From: an uncultured Pseudomonadota bacterium
GTDB lineage: Bacteria; Myxococcota_A; UBA796; SXON01
DNA: 64,000 nt
Assembly: GCA_903885375.1 (NCBI GenBank)
Contig: CAISIK010000167.1
Location: 1-64,000, forward strand
Direction: 5' to 3'
In this document: positions 53,379-61,474 of the stretch, one piece after another
Numbering within the stretch: position 1 is the stretch's first letter
How the letters are laid out: every line of letters starts with the position of its first letter
Notes under the pieces: generated by a model
Told to the model about the DNA's origin: nothing
What the model saw: only the letters and a program-made list of their open reading frames with translations
Database searches by the model: none
Program-made: the position numbers and the translations under genes

Positions 53379-53861
53379 ATGGTGCTCAGCCGCTCGTTGG
53401 TGCTCGTGGCCCTGCTGGCGTTGACGGCCGGAGGGTTGGCGTGGTGGCTCTGGCCGGCGCCCGACGAGTCGGAGCGCGTCCGCCAGGCCATCCGCGCCGT
53501 GGTGGCGGGCGCCGAGGCGGGCGACGTGGGCGATGTGCTCGCCCCGATGGCACCTGGCTTCGTGGCCGAAAGCAGGGGCACCACGGTGGACCAGCAGACC
53601 CTGCGGGGGTTGCTCGCGCGCGAGTTCATCCGCCGCGGCCCCATCTTCGTGCTCCTCGGCGAGATCGAGGTCTCCATCGAGGGCACGCACGCCGAGGCCG
53701 AGTTCGACGCCGTACTCGCCGAGAACTCCGATAAGCTCGTGGACCTCCTCCCCGTCGACGCCGACGCCTGGCACCTCGAGGCGGAGCTGCAACTGCACGA
53801 CGGCGAGTGGCAGATCACCCGCGCGACGCGGAGCGACGCCGTAGCCCTCCCCGGCGGCTGA
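53379..53861 (+). CDS. Membrane-anchored SnoaL/NTF2-like protein
   Basis: The 160-residue product has an N-terminal anchor (about 7-26, VLVALLALTAGGLAWWLWP) and then the cone-shaped NTF2-like fold: a helix with ESERVRQAIRAVVAGAEAGDVGDVLAPM, a short strand segment and C-terminal strands AEAEFDAVLAE and HLEAELQLHDGEWQITRAT. This fold carries small ligands or serves as a protein-interaction module; no catalytic residue set is apparent. It is probably anchored in the inner membrane, facing outward. It precedes a small zinc-ribbon membrane protein on the same strand. Confidence 0.7.
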   Translation: MVLSRSLVLVALLALTAGGLAWWLWPAPDESERVRQAIRAVVAGAEAGDVGDVLAPMAPGFVAESRGTTVDQQTLRGLLAREFIRRGPIFVLLGEIEVSIEGTHAEAEFDAVLAENSDKLVDLLPVDADAWHLEAELQLHDGEWQITRATRSDAVALPGG

Positions 53862-53892
53862 AGCGCCGCCCCCCAGCCCAGGAACCCGGCCC

Positions 53893-54123
53893 ATGCCCGA
53901 CTCTCCCTCCTGCCCCCGCTGCGGCGCGCCCGCCTCCAGCGACCCGTCGGCCCTGTGCGAGGCCTGCGCCGCGGAGCGCCCCCCGGAGCGAGGCGCCCGC
54001 GAGCTCTTCGAGGGGCCGCTCCCCTCGCAGACCCGTCGGCTCGCCATCCGGCTGGCCCTCTTCGCGGCGGCGGGGATCGCCGCGCTGTTCTACGAGCTCG
54101 CCGTGCGTCGCCAGGGGGGCTGA
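53893..54123 (+). CDS. Small zinc-ribbon membrane protein
   Basis: The 76-residue protein has two Cys pairs, CPRCGAPA (about 7-14) and CEACAAERPPE (about 22-32), forming a compact zinc ribbon, then one membrane helix (about 48-68, LAIRLALFAAAGIAALFYELAV) and a short basic tail. Proteins of this shape are common in high-GC bacteria and usually lack an assigned function. It lies 31 bases after the NTF2-like gene and may share its transcript. It ends 22 bases before the convergent radical SAM gene. Confidence 0.65.
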   Translation: MPDSPSCPRCGAPASSDPSALCEACAAERPPERGARELFEGPLPSQTRRLAIRLALFAAAGIAALFYELAVRRQGG

Positions 54124-54145
54124 TCCCCTCACGGTCGACCACCCC

Positions 54146-55624
54146 TCAGGCGAACGACGCTGGCTCCTGCTGCCGCTCCTCAGGAACCGACACGGCATCG
54201 AGCGCGCGACGCCACGCCGCGAAGCTCCCGCCCTCCTCCACCGCCCGTAGCACCGCCTCGCCCTCTGCCACCCCGCCCGCCGCGAGCCGCGCCTCGACCC
54301 AGGCCCACCGCGCCGAGGTCGGGCGTACCTCGGCCCGGCTGCCCTTCAAGCCCTTGCGGAGCTGGTCGAGCCGTTGCTCCACCACCTTCACCCCGGCGAA
54401 CCGGGCGTTCACGAGCGGCGTGTTCAGCTTGGGCACGAACGGCGCGAGGCCAATGGCCACGGAATGGATGGCCGCGAGCTTGCGGGTGAAGGCCACGAGC
54501 TCCTCCACGTCGTCGTCGGTCTCGCCCGGCACGCCGAGCATCATGTAGACCTTCAGCGTGCGGTAGGCGTGCTCGCGCGCGGCCTCCGCGCAGGCGAGGA
54601 GGTGGGCCTCGGTGGTGCCCTTGCTCATCTCGCGCCGGAGCCGCTGGCTGGCGGCATCGCTCGCCACCGTGAGCGTCTGGTAGCCGGCGAGGCGGAGCAG
54701 CCGCGGGATGTCCGGTTTCAGCGCCACGCGATCGGCCCGCAAGGACGAGATGCCCACGCCCTTGCCGCGGTCCACGAGCTCCTGAAGGAGCGGCACGAGC
54801 TGGGGATGGTCGCTGATCGCCGCCCCCACGAGCCCCACCCGTGGGGCGTGGTCCGGCACCACCTCGAACAGGCGCTCCGGCGTGACCAGCCGCATGCCCC
54901 CGTTGGTGCTCCGGCGCATCACGCAGAAGGTGCAGGCGCGGTGGCAGCCCCGCTCCCCCTCCAACAGGAACATGTTGGAGAGCTCCATGTCCTTCGCCCA
55001 CAGCCGCGACCGCGCCGGCAGGTGGGTGTCGTCGGCCCGGGCCACCGGCACGCGCACATCGCCCATCGACGGAATCCAGCCGCCCGGGAGCGCGGCCACG
55101 TGGTCGAAGGTGCCCGTGTCGAAGAAGCCTTCCACCGCGGGCACCACGGTGTCGTCGGCCTCGCCGTAGAGGATGGCGTCGGCGAAGGGCGCGAGCGGGA
55201 GCGGGTTGCTGAAGGTGAGCGGACCGCCGAGGATGACCTTCGGATGGCCGGGACGTCGGTCGCGCCGAAGGGGGGGAATCCCGGCGAGCCGGAACAGCTC
55301 CACGAGGCCGGCCAGCTCGAGCTCGTAGGCCACCGACACCGCGATGAGCGGGAAGCTCCCGAGGGGGGTGTGCGACTCCATGGAGAGGGGCGGGAGCTTC
55401 GCCCGGCGCCAGGCCTCCACATCGTCGGGCAGGTACACCCGCTCCGCGCCGAAACCCGCGTCGGCCACGAGGCTCGTGATCCACTGGAAGCCCAGTGAAG
55501 ACATGCCCGCGCGGTACGGCGAGGGGTAGGCCATCGCCACGCGATCCCGCCCGCGCGGCAGCGGCACGCCCTGCTCGAGGGCCCGCCGGGCGGAAAGCTG
55601 GGATCGGAGGTCGCGGGGCGTCAC
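54146..55624 (-). CDS. Radical SAM protein with N-terminal B12-binding-like domain (second copy)
   Basis: The 492-residue protein begins with a B12-binding-like Rossmann part (about 1-190: AMAYPSPYRAGMSSLGFQ and VILGGPLTFSNPLP) and then a radical SAM core with Cys227-x3-Cys231-x2-Cys234 in RGCHRACTFCVM, followed by GISSLRADRVAL and the barrel. The C-terminal region LNTPLVNARFAGVKVVEQRLDQLRKGL is alpha/beta and Lys/Arg-rich. Relatives include the B12-dependent methyltransferase and methylthiotransferase-like classes. It is less similar to the first radical SAM protein than a recent duplicate would be, so the two are distinct functions. Start ATG at 55624. Confidence 0.85.
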   Translation of the reverse strand: MTPRDLRSQLSARRALEQGVPLPRGRDRVAMAYPSPYRAGMSSLGFQWITSLVADAGFGAERVYLPDDVEAWRRAKLPPLSMESHTPLGSFPLIAVSVAYELELAGLVELFRLAGIPPLRRDRRPGHPKVILGGPLTFSNPLPLAPFADAILYGEADDTVVPAVEGFFDTGTFDHVAALPGGWIPSMGDVRVPVARADDTHLPARSRLWAKDMELSNMFLLEGERGCHRACTFCVMRRSTNGGMRLVTPERLFEVVPDHAPRVGLVGAAISDHPQLVPLLQELVDRGKGVGISSLRADRVALKPDIPRLLRLAGYQTLTVASDAASQRLRREMSKGTTEAHLLACAEAAREHAYRTLKVYMMLGVPGETDDDVEELVAFTRKLAAIHSVAIGLAPFVPKLNTPLVNARFAGVKVVEQRLDQLRKGLKGSRAEVRPTSARWAWVEARLAAGGVAEGEAVLRAVEEGGSFAAWRRALDAVSVPEERQQEPASFA

Positions 55625-55666
55625 GCGGGGGCGGTAACCGGTGTCAAAGGGTTAGGAGCCCCCGGC

Positions 55667-56380
55667 ATGCTGCTCTTGCTGGCCCACCTCGCGCTCGCCG
55701 ACGAGTCCACGCTCGTCTACGACCTGTACCTGGGCGGCAAGGACATCGGCGATCGCACCGTCACGGTGCGTTTCCTCGCGCGCGAAACGGGGGAGCGGCG
55801 GGTGCTCGAGGTCGTGAGCCGCGCCGAAACGCCGCTCGGCCCCGTGAGCTGCCGGCAGTCCGGCCAGTCCGGCCCACGCGGGGCCACCTTCACCACCAAC
55901 CTCCAGGTGGGCACTACCCTCTCCGAGGTGCAGGGCATCGAGCTCCCCACCGGCGGCTGGCAGCTCGTGCGGGCCGATGCCGAGGGCGTACACGAGTCCA
56001 CCCTGCTCCCGGGGCAGGCGCACTTCTCCACGCTCGACCTCTACGATCCCGGCCGAACCCGTCGCCTGCTCGATGCCGGAGCGGTGGGCCTCCTCCTCGC
56101 CGAAACCGGCGCGATCCTCTCCGGTGATCTGGGCGCCGGCTCCCCCACCACGGTGAAGATCGCCGGCAAGCCCGTGAGCGGCACCCGCTACGCGCTGAGC
56201 ACGTCCGAGGGCAACGCCGAGTTCGTGGTGAACGCCGATGGCGTGCTCCTCAGCTCCGAGGTGAGCTCCTTCGGCGGAACCCTGCGCACGGTGGCGCGGA
56301 GCGTCCCCGTGCCGCGCACGGTGGGCACGATCGATGTGATCGAAACCCCCGGGGCGGGCGTCACGGAAGAGGCGATCTAG
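55667..56380 (+). CDS. Secreted protein of unknown function with a duplicated 3' end
   Basis: The 237-residue product has a very short leader (MLLLLAHLALADES) and then a beta-rich protein with YDLYLGGKDIGDRTVTVRFLARETGE, likely a periplasmic beta-sandwich; no family was recognised. Its 3' end (from position 56313) plus 125 bases downstream are repeated at 60731-60923 with the same length and a few percent change; in the second copy the stop codon TAG has become CAG. This suggests the gene once stood next to the rtcB gene whose remnant follows the second copy, and that the segment between arrived later. Confidence 0.7.
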   Translation: MLLLLAHLALADESTLVYDLYLGGKDIGDRTVTVRFLARETGERRVLEVVSRAETPLGPVSCRQSGQSGPRGATFTTNLQVGTTLSEVQGIELPTGGWQLVRADAEGVHESTLLPGQAHFSTLDLYDPGRTRRLLDAGAVGLLLAETGAILSGDLGAGSPTTVKIAGKPVSGTRYALSTSEGNAEFVVNADGVLLSSEVSSFGGTLRTVARSVPVPRTVGTIDVIETPGAGVTEEAI

Positions 56381-56505
56381 GCGAGCAAGGGTTGGGCGAG
56401 GGCCGTCTGCCCCACCTCGGGGTGGGCGGGCATCGCCGGCCCTCGCGGCGCGGTCGGGGCGCCCGCTGCCCAGCCGCCCCTCCGGCGCAGCCGCGTTGGC
56501 GTTTC
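56313..56505. repeat. Copy A of a 193-bp imperfect direct repeat (end of the 55667 gene and following spacer)
   Basis: It starts CGCGCACGGTGGGCACGATC and ends GTTTC; the second copy at 60731-60923 has the same length, the same orientation and roughly 92-94 percent identity by eye. It covers the last 23 codons of the upstream gene and about 125 bases of spacer. The two copies bound a 4.2-kb segment of gene fragments. It is not a known insertion sequence end. Confidence 0.85.
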
Positions 56506-56658
56506 GTCAAGGGAGCCGGTCGGACGTCCGTCCGTGGCTCGGCGTGTTGTCCCCACGTCGGTCCTGGCTCGCGACGCTCCCCGGCGACGGGGAGGCCCAC
56601 GCCCTCGGCCGCGTCGGGAGGGTGAGCGACCCGAAGCGATTGTGCGTGACCCGGGGGT

Positions 56659-58083
56659 TTACTCCGGACAACACTCCGACGACCCGGCGAAGGGCTCGAA
56701 GACGAAGGTGGTCCCGACCCCGTCCGGGTTCGTGATCTCGATCGCGCGGAAGGACTCCTTCCAGGTCACGTCGCCGCCCGTGTGACACATCTTGTTGTCG
56801 TCCAGGAGCTGGATTCCGAGGGCCGCCCAGGCCTGGGCGGCGAGTGTGGGTGGGTCCGAGTCGGCTGTGGCCGTCAGGCCGGACACGAGCGTGAGCGCCG
56901 CGTGGGTGTGCACGGCGTTCCGAAAGCAACACTCGGCGATGACATGCCCGCAAGGCTCGAGGCCGTGCTTCTGGACGAGGATGTCGCTACGGAGGTGCCA
57001 GGCCTCGGACAGCGGGGGTCCCTCGAACACACACGTCTCGATACGCACGTTTCGGGGGGGCGGGTGGTCTGCGTTGTCGCCCAGCACGACCCCGTTGTTC
57101 AGCCCGACGAACCCAGAGCCGCGGATCGTCACCCCGTCACAGGCGTAGAGCGTGATCCCGCTCCCCGTCCCCGGTTGGGGATCGGTGAAGTGACACCGGT
57201 CGACCGTCACGAGCGTGGCGTAGGGGGCGTTGGACACGTGATCGGGGTCGAGCGCCGCTTGGATCCCGTTGGCGCAGGTGAACGTGCAGTCGACGAACCG
57301 TACGTCGCTGGTGGTGCGGCCGACGCGAGCCCCGTGGCCGGGCCCCTCGAACGTACAGCCCTCCACGTCGGCGTCGATCACCGCGCGCCACAGGCCCACC
57401 CCGACCTCCTGGATCCCGACGAAGTGGCAGGAGGCGATGTGCACCCGCGTGGTGTCGGCGACCAGGAGGGCCTCGGGGTTGGGGTTCCCCGGGTTGACCA
57501 TGGGCCCGACGAAGGTACACCCGTGCACGTGGACGTCCTCACAGGCCCCCGGCGACGGGACCTCCCCGCCCCCCAGGCCGATACAGCGGACGCCCCAGAA
57601 GGAGATCGGGTCCAGCACGAGGTCGATGAGGCGGGCGTAGCGGACCGACTGCAGGTCGATGCCCGAGCTCTCCAGGGGCGGGATCCCGGTGTAGGTCAGC
57701 CGGAACCCGGACACGGTGAGGTCGCGCGACTCCTTGAAGATGACGGCCCAGGTGGCGCCCCCGCCGGGACCTTCGAGCGTGGTGCGGTCGGAGCCCTTGC
57801 CGCGCACGGTGAGGTGGGCCAGGTCGACGCTCTCCAGCGCCTTGGTGGTTCCCTCAGAGGTCACAGGGAGGGCGAACGTCCCCACCCCGATGTCGAGCAC
57901 CCAGTGCCCGACCCCCGGCGCCTCCGCCGCCCACTCGTGGAGCCGCGCCCACCCGGCCGCCACGGTGCGTTTGGGAAAGAGCGGGCTGGTCCCTGGGAAG
58001 GCGTCGTTCGCCCACGCGCAGCGCCGGACGTAGATGATCCGTTCGGTGCAGGTCGGAATCGGCTCCAGTTCGAGGATGGGCAT
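56659..58083 (-). CDS. Parallel beta-helix (NosD/pectate-lyase-like) protein
   Basis: The ATG at 58083 follows an AGGTGGG ribosome-site-like stretch and gives 474 residues. The body is a right-handed beta-helix: repeated short turns such as LTVSGFRLTYTGI, VHIASCHFVGIQEVG, ADVEGCTFEGPGHGARVG, VRFVDCTFTCANGIQ and VTIRGSGFVGLNNGV, with Cys at regular places that may stack. Such proteins bind or cleave polysaccharide or form tail-spike and adhesion shafts. No signal peptide is seen, so it may be intracellular or need a special exporter. It lies in the fragment-rich segment bounded by the direct repeats, and the same frame stays open for about 200 bases upstream with plausible residues, so a longer ancestral protein is possible. 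Confidence 0.65.
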   Translation of the reverse strand: MPILELEPIPTCTERIIYVRRCAWANDAFPGTSPLFPKRTVAAGWARLHEWAAEAPGVGHWVLDIGVGTFALPVTSEGTTKALESVDLAHLTVRGKGSDRTTLEGPGGGATWAVIFKESRDLTVSGFRLTYTGIPPLESSGIDLQSVRYARLIDLVLDPISFWGVRCIGLGGGEVPSPGACEDVHVHGCTFVGPMVNPGNPNPEALLVADTTRVHIASCHFVGIQEVGVGLWRAVIDADVEGCTFEGPGHGARVGRTTSDVRFVDCTFTCANGIQAALDPDHVSNAPYATLVTVDRCHFTDPQPGTGSGITLYACDGVTIRGSGFVGLNNGVVLGDNADHPPPRNVRIETCVFEGPPLSEAWHLRSDILVQKHGLEPCGHVIAECCFRNAVHTHAALTLVSGLTATADSDPPTLAAQAWAALGIQLLDDNKMCHTGGDVTWKESFRAIEITNPDGVGTTFVFEPFAGSSECCPE

Positions 58084-58588
58084 CCGCCCACCTACCCGAT
58101 CCGGGGCCGCGTCGTAATCCACACGGGTGACGACGACCTCCTCGCTCCGGACCGGGTCCGTTCGCACTGGCTCGCGACGCTGCACGGCCCAGCTGAGCCC
58201 CGTGGCCTCGGCGAGTGCGTCACGCACGGCGCGAGCGTCCATGCCTTGGGGCAGGAGTTGCCGAGCGAGCGCGTCGGGATCGTCGGCCAAAGGTCGTTCC
58301 GGAGGGGGTCCGAGGCGTGCCCGCTTCGCTGCACAAGGCGAGGCCGGATGCTTCACGCCCGACCCCACGAGTCGGCACCGGCGTGCCGTCGGCGGGCGGA
58401 GGTTGTGGGCCTTGACGCCTCCGAAGTGACAGCCGCCGGCGGACGGCGACGGCTGTCGGGCGCAGGGGCGACGGGGAAACGCCGGGTCTTCACGGGCGCA
58501 GCGCGTGCACGGGGCGCGGTTCGTGGCGGTCACGGTCGAGCTTCGGGGGGAGGGGGACGCGCAGCTCCGGGCGATCGTGCGCCGCGCC
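58084..58588. other. 505-base stretch with no intact gene
   Basis: Between the beta-helix start and the GGDEF remnant I see no good frame. The minus-strand frame of the beta-helix stays open through part of it, with the plausible phrase DPDALARQLLPQ and DALAEATGLSWAVQRREP, perhaps a remnant of another gene. The rest looks like decayed DNA. Confidence 0.5.
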
Positions 58589-59050
58589 CTACCCGGCGGC
58601 GCGCAGGGGGCGGTGCATGCCGCCGTCCGGCTCGCCGATGACGACGCGGTCGCGGCCGAGCTGCTTCGCCGAGTAGACGGCGGCGTCGGCGACGCGGAGG
58701 AGGCTCTCGAGGTCCGTGCCGTCGGCGGAGTCGGCCACGCCGAAGCTCGCGCTGTAGATGGGGCCGGTGCCGTTGAAGCTCTCGCCGAGCGCCACGCGGA
58801 GCCGCTCCATCGCCGCGGCGGCGGTCTCCGCGTCGTACCCGGGGAGCACGAACACGAATTCTTCGCCACCGAAGCGGCAGGGCACGTCCTGGGGGCGCAG
58901 GTTGGCGCGCACGATTGTGGAGAAGTGGCGGAGCGCCTTGTCGCCGGCCTCGTGGCCATACGTGTCGTTGAGCGCCTTGAAGTGGTCGAGGTCGGCCATG
59001 ACCACCGCGAACGAAGCCTGACAGCGCGGCGCAGGACCGTCGATCCCATG
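58589..59050 (-). pseudogene. Decapitated GGDEF (diguanylate cyclase) domain remnant
   Basis: The frame reads QASFAVVMADLDHFKALNDTYGHEAGDKALRHF (in parts: VVMADLDHFK, NDTYGHEAGD), the metal- and nucleotide-binding start of a GGDEF domain, then the signature RFGGEEFVFVLPG and the end VADAAVYSAKQLGRDRVV. The opening DxLTGLxNRR block, any sensor domain and any real start are missing; an in-frame stop lies at 59051-59053, just before the surviving part. A complete GGDEF domain is about 170 residues; about 140 remain. It would need its lost first segment to be active, so a pseudogene is likely unless it starts at an internal GTG (59005). Confidence 0.7.
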
Positions 59051-59165
59051 TCAACGGCGCCCGAAAGCCGCCTGATTTCGGCGAGCAGCGGCTGAAGCCA
59101 CTGGGGTGGGCGGTGCTCAACCCGGCCGGGTAGTTGGCGGAGCCCCGGAGCAGGGTGCGCGACGG

Positions 59166-59924
59166 CTACCCGAGGTTGCGAATCGCGAAGTCCCAGTTGA
59201 CCAGCTTGTCGAGCCAAGCCGTAACGTATTCGCCACGCTTGTTCTGATAGTCCAGGTAGTAGGCGTGCTCCCACACATCAATCGTGAGCAGCGGGGTACC
59301 GAGGTTCAACACCAGCGGGTTGTCGGCATTGGCGGTCTTGACAACCTTGAGCTTGCCCGCCTCATCGACCACCAGCCATACCCAACCGGCGCCGAACTGG
59401 CTGGTGGCGGCCAGGGAGAATTCCTTCTTGAAGCCATCGAAGTCCACGAAGGAAGCCTTCATGGCGTCGGCCAGCTTGCCCGTCGCCGGGAAGCCGCCCC
59501 CCCCCTTCTTCATGCTGTTCCAGTAGAAGGTGTGGTTCCAAACCTGGGCGCTGTTGTTGAAGATGCCGACGTTGTCGGTGCCGTAGGTGCCCTTCATCAC
59601 CGCTTCCAACGGCTTCTTCGCCCAGTCCTTCCCCGCCACGAGCTCGTTGAGCTTGGTGACGTAGCCCTGATGGTGCTTTCCATAGTGGAACGAGACGGTG
59701 TTCTGGGAGATCACCGGTGCGAGATCGGTATCCCCGTACGGCAACGCCGGGAGCGAGAACGCACCGGCCGGCGCAACGACCGCCGGAGCCGGGGCCGGCT
59801 CAGGCGTGGCCGAAGGGGGCGCGACGCCTGACCCTTTTTTCTTGTCTCCGGCGAGGGCTGGGCGTGCCAGCGCGGCTGTTGCGAGAACAGCCGCCGACGA
59901 AACGAGGGCGCGACGAGAGAGCAT
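59166..59924 (-). CDS. sodB: Exported Fe-type superoxide dismutase
   Basis: The 252-residue protein has a twin-arginine-like leader (SRRALVSSAAVLATAALARPALA) and a Lys/Ala/Pro-rich spacer, then a superoxide dismutase. Metal ligands are His80 (FHYGKHHQGY), His131 (QVWNHTFYW), Asp216 and His220 (DVWEHAYYLDYQ). The Gln127 in NSAQVWNHTFYW is the iron-type marker position. All four ligands and the active-site Gln are present, so it should be active and turns superoxide into hydrogen peroxide outside the cytoplasm. It sits among gene fragments in the repeat-bounded segment, which suggests that it arrived with it. Cytoplasmic SODs usually lack this leader. Confidence 0.9.
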   Translation of the reverse strand: MLSRRALVSSAAVLATAALARPALAGDKKKGSGVAPPSATPEPAPAPAVVAPAGAFSLPALPYGDTDLAPVISQNTVSFHYGKHHQGYVTKLNELVAGKDWAKKPLEAVMKGTYGTDNVGIFNNSAQVWNHTFYWNSMKKGGGGFPATGKLADAMKASFVDFDGFKKEFSLAATSQFGAGWVWLVVDEAGKLKVVKTANADNPLVLNLGTPLLTIDVWEHAYYLDYQNKRGEYVTAWLDKLVNWDFAIRNLG

Positions 59925-60036
59925 CCTGACTCCTATGTGACCGACTCGAAGAGCATAGGCACGGAAAGCAGGGTGTGGGTGCGAGAGGCGAGAAACCCGC
60001 GCCCGGCGGCCGCCGCTGCGTTCGGATCGGGCGCGC

Positions 60037-60429
60037 CGCCACCTCCATCACCGCGGAGCCCGTGGAGTCGGAGCCGCCGTCGACGGCCAGTCGCAGGCCC
60101 CACAGGTCGCCGGTGATGCCCTCGATCCGGGCGGTGGTGCTGGCCTCCATGATTCCGGCGCGCACGCCCGCCGTCCAGGTCGTGGTCCAGAGCAGCTCCT
60201 CGTGGTCGCCGAAATCACCGTAGATCTCGAGCGTGACGGGGTCGACCACGTCTTCTGTGCCGTCGTTGCCCACGCTGTAGCTCACCTCGATCACGCCCTC
60301 TTCGCACTCTTCCACGCAGATCGCCTGCACCTTGCCCACGAGGTTCTGGTTGGGCAACACCGCCTCCACCGGCGGCCCGGCGCGGAAGTTGTTGGAGATA
60401 GGAAAAAGGACCGGCATGGAGGCAGGCAC
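60037..60429 (-). pseudogene. Fragment of a beta-sandwich (CARDB-like) surface-protein domain
   Basis: About 120 residues read as coherent beta-sandwich protein: NLVGKVQAICVEECEEGVIEVSYSVGNDGTEDVVDPVTLEIYGD, cited in parts as VEECEEGVIEVSYSVGNDG and VTLEIYGDFG, followed by MEASTTARIEGITGDLWGLRLAVDGG. This is the pattern of CARDB-like modules at the ends of large myxobacterial repeat proteins. Both ends are abrupt: the first 15 residues and everything after ME VA are unrelated sequence, and the normal C-terminal continuation is absent. It is probably a truncated gene piece brought into this segment. Confidence 0.5.
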
Positions 60430-60730
60430 ACCCGGGGAGGGTACCCCCGCTTCGGGCCGCTCCGCACGCGCTCGCGGCGGCAGAAACGTGCCGAACGGAG
60501 CGAAAAGGCGCCCACAGGGCGCAGCTCCGCCCTCCGGCCCCGTCCAAACGCCCGCAGCCGCATGGGCTTGGGACAGTCAGGGCATTCCCAGCCGTCGACG
60601 CCGCCCAGCCGAGCGGTGCCTCATCCGGGAGCTTTTCCCGGCCGCGCTTCACCAAGCGCAGGGCGGCCCGGGCCTCCTGCTTCGCCGCGTCGGAGCTCGG
60701 CACCTTTGAGACGACTTCGCTCCGCCAGTT
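60430..60730. other. 300-base stretch with no intact gene
   Basis: A minus-strand frame shows KQEARAALRLVKRGREKL, which could be a protein fragment, but nothing longer is convincing. The stretch lies between the CARDB-like fragment and repeat copy B and is probably decayed or rearranged DNA. Confidence 0.5.
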
Positions 60731-60923
60731 CGCGCACGGTGGGCACGATCGATGTGGTCGAAACCCCGGGGGCGGGCGTCACGGAAGAGGCGATCCAGGC
60801 GAGCACGGGTTGGGCGAGGGCCGTCTGCCCCACCTCGGGGTGGGCGAGCGCCGCCGGCCCTCGCGGCGCGGTCGGGGCGCCCGCTGCCCAGCCGCCCCTC
60901 AGCCGCCCCCGCGTTGACGTTTC
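60731..60923. repeat. Copy B of the 193-bp direct repeat, joined to the rtcB remnant
   Basis: It matches 56313-56505 base for base in length with about a dozen substitutions; the copy of the upstream gene's stop is mutated (TAG to CAG). Immediately after its last base the rtcB remnant starts with ATG (60924). Only the last 23 codons of the upstream gene are kept here, so it is an orphan 3' fragment, not a second working gene. Confidence 0.85.
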
Positions 60924-61391
60924 ATGCCCATCCTCGCGTGGGTGGAAGGCGTGCCCTTCGAGGCGCACGCGCCGGCAGCTCGACAACGTGGCGCGCCTGC
61001 CCTTCGTGGCAAGGCACGTGGCCGTGATGCCCGACGTCCGCGCAGGCGTGGGCGCTACGGCGGGGAGCGTGGTGGCCACACGGTTCGCCATCGAGCCGGC
61101 GGCGGCGGGCGTGGACATCGGCTGCGGCAGGATCGCGGCGCAGACCACGCTGAGGGCGACCGCAAGGGCGCCGTGCGCCCGGGGCTTGGGGAGTGGGGCA
61201 TCATCCCGGGCTCGATGCGCGCCCGGATTTTCATCGTGCGCGGCGCCGCCGGCGTCGGGTGCCGCAAGGACAAGGAGGTCATCGACGAAACCCCCGGCGC
61301 CCACAAGTGCATCGACGCCGTGATGGCCGCGCAGGCCGACCTCGTGGAGGTGGTGCACACGCTCAAGCAGGTGGTGTGCGTGAAGGGGTGA
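60924..61391 (+). pseudogene. rtcB: Shrunken, frameshifted remnant of an rtcB RNA ligase gene
   Basis: The start MPILAWVEGVPFEAHA resembles the opening of RtcB. After a one-base shift near 60975 the next frame gives QLDNVARLPFVARHVAVMPDV and GATAGSVVATRFAIEPAAAGVDIGCG, the conserved N-terminal metal and GMP region of RtcB. Then about 250-300 residues are missing. The other frame resumes with WGIIPGSMRARIFIVRG and ends with the RtcB C-terminus: CRKDKEVIDETPGA, CIDAVMAAQADLVEVVHTL and KQVVCVKG. Several catalytic His residues are lost, so it cannot ligate RNA. It is a clear relic; an intact copy may exist elsewhere. Confidence 0.88.
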
Positions 61392-61474
61392 GCGCGGGGG
61401 CGCCCGGCCGGAGATACTCCGCGCACCGCCGACAATGTTCGCGCTCGTGCTACACTCGCCGAAGGAGGTCCTGA

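Noticed and set aside
56782..58641. 619-residue plus-strand frame opposite the beta-helix gene
   Set aside because: Composition is His/Asp/Gly/Val-rich with no repeats, while the minus strand shows regular beta-helix turns.
56313..60923. Transposon with terminal repeats
   Set aside because: The repeats are direct copies of a gene end, not inverted ends, and no transposase or integrase gene is visible between them.
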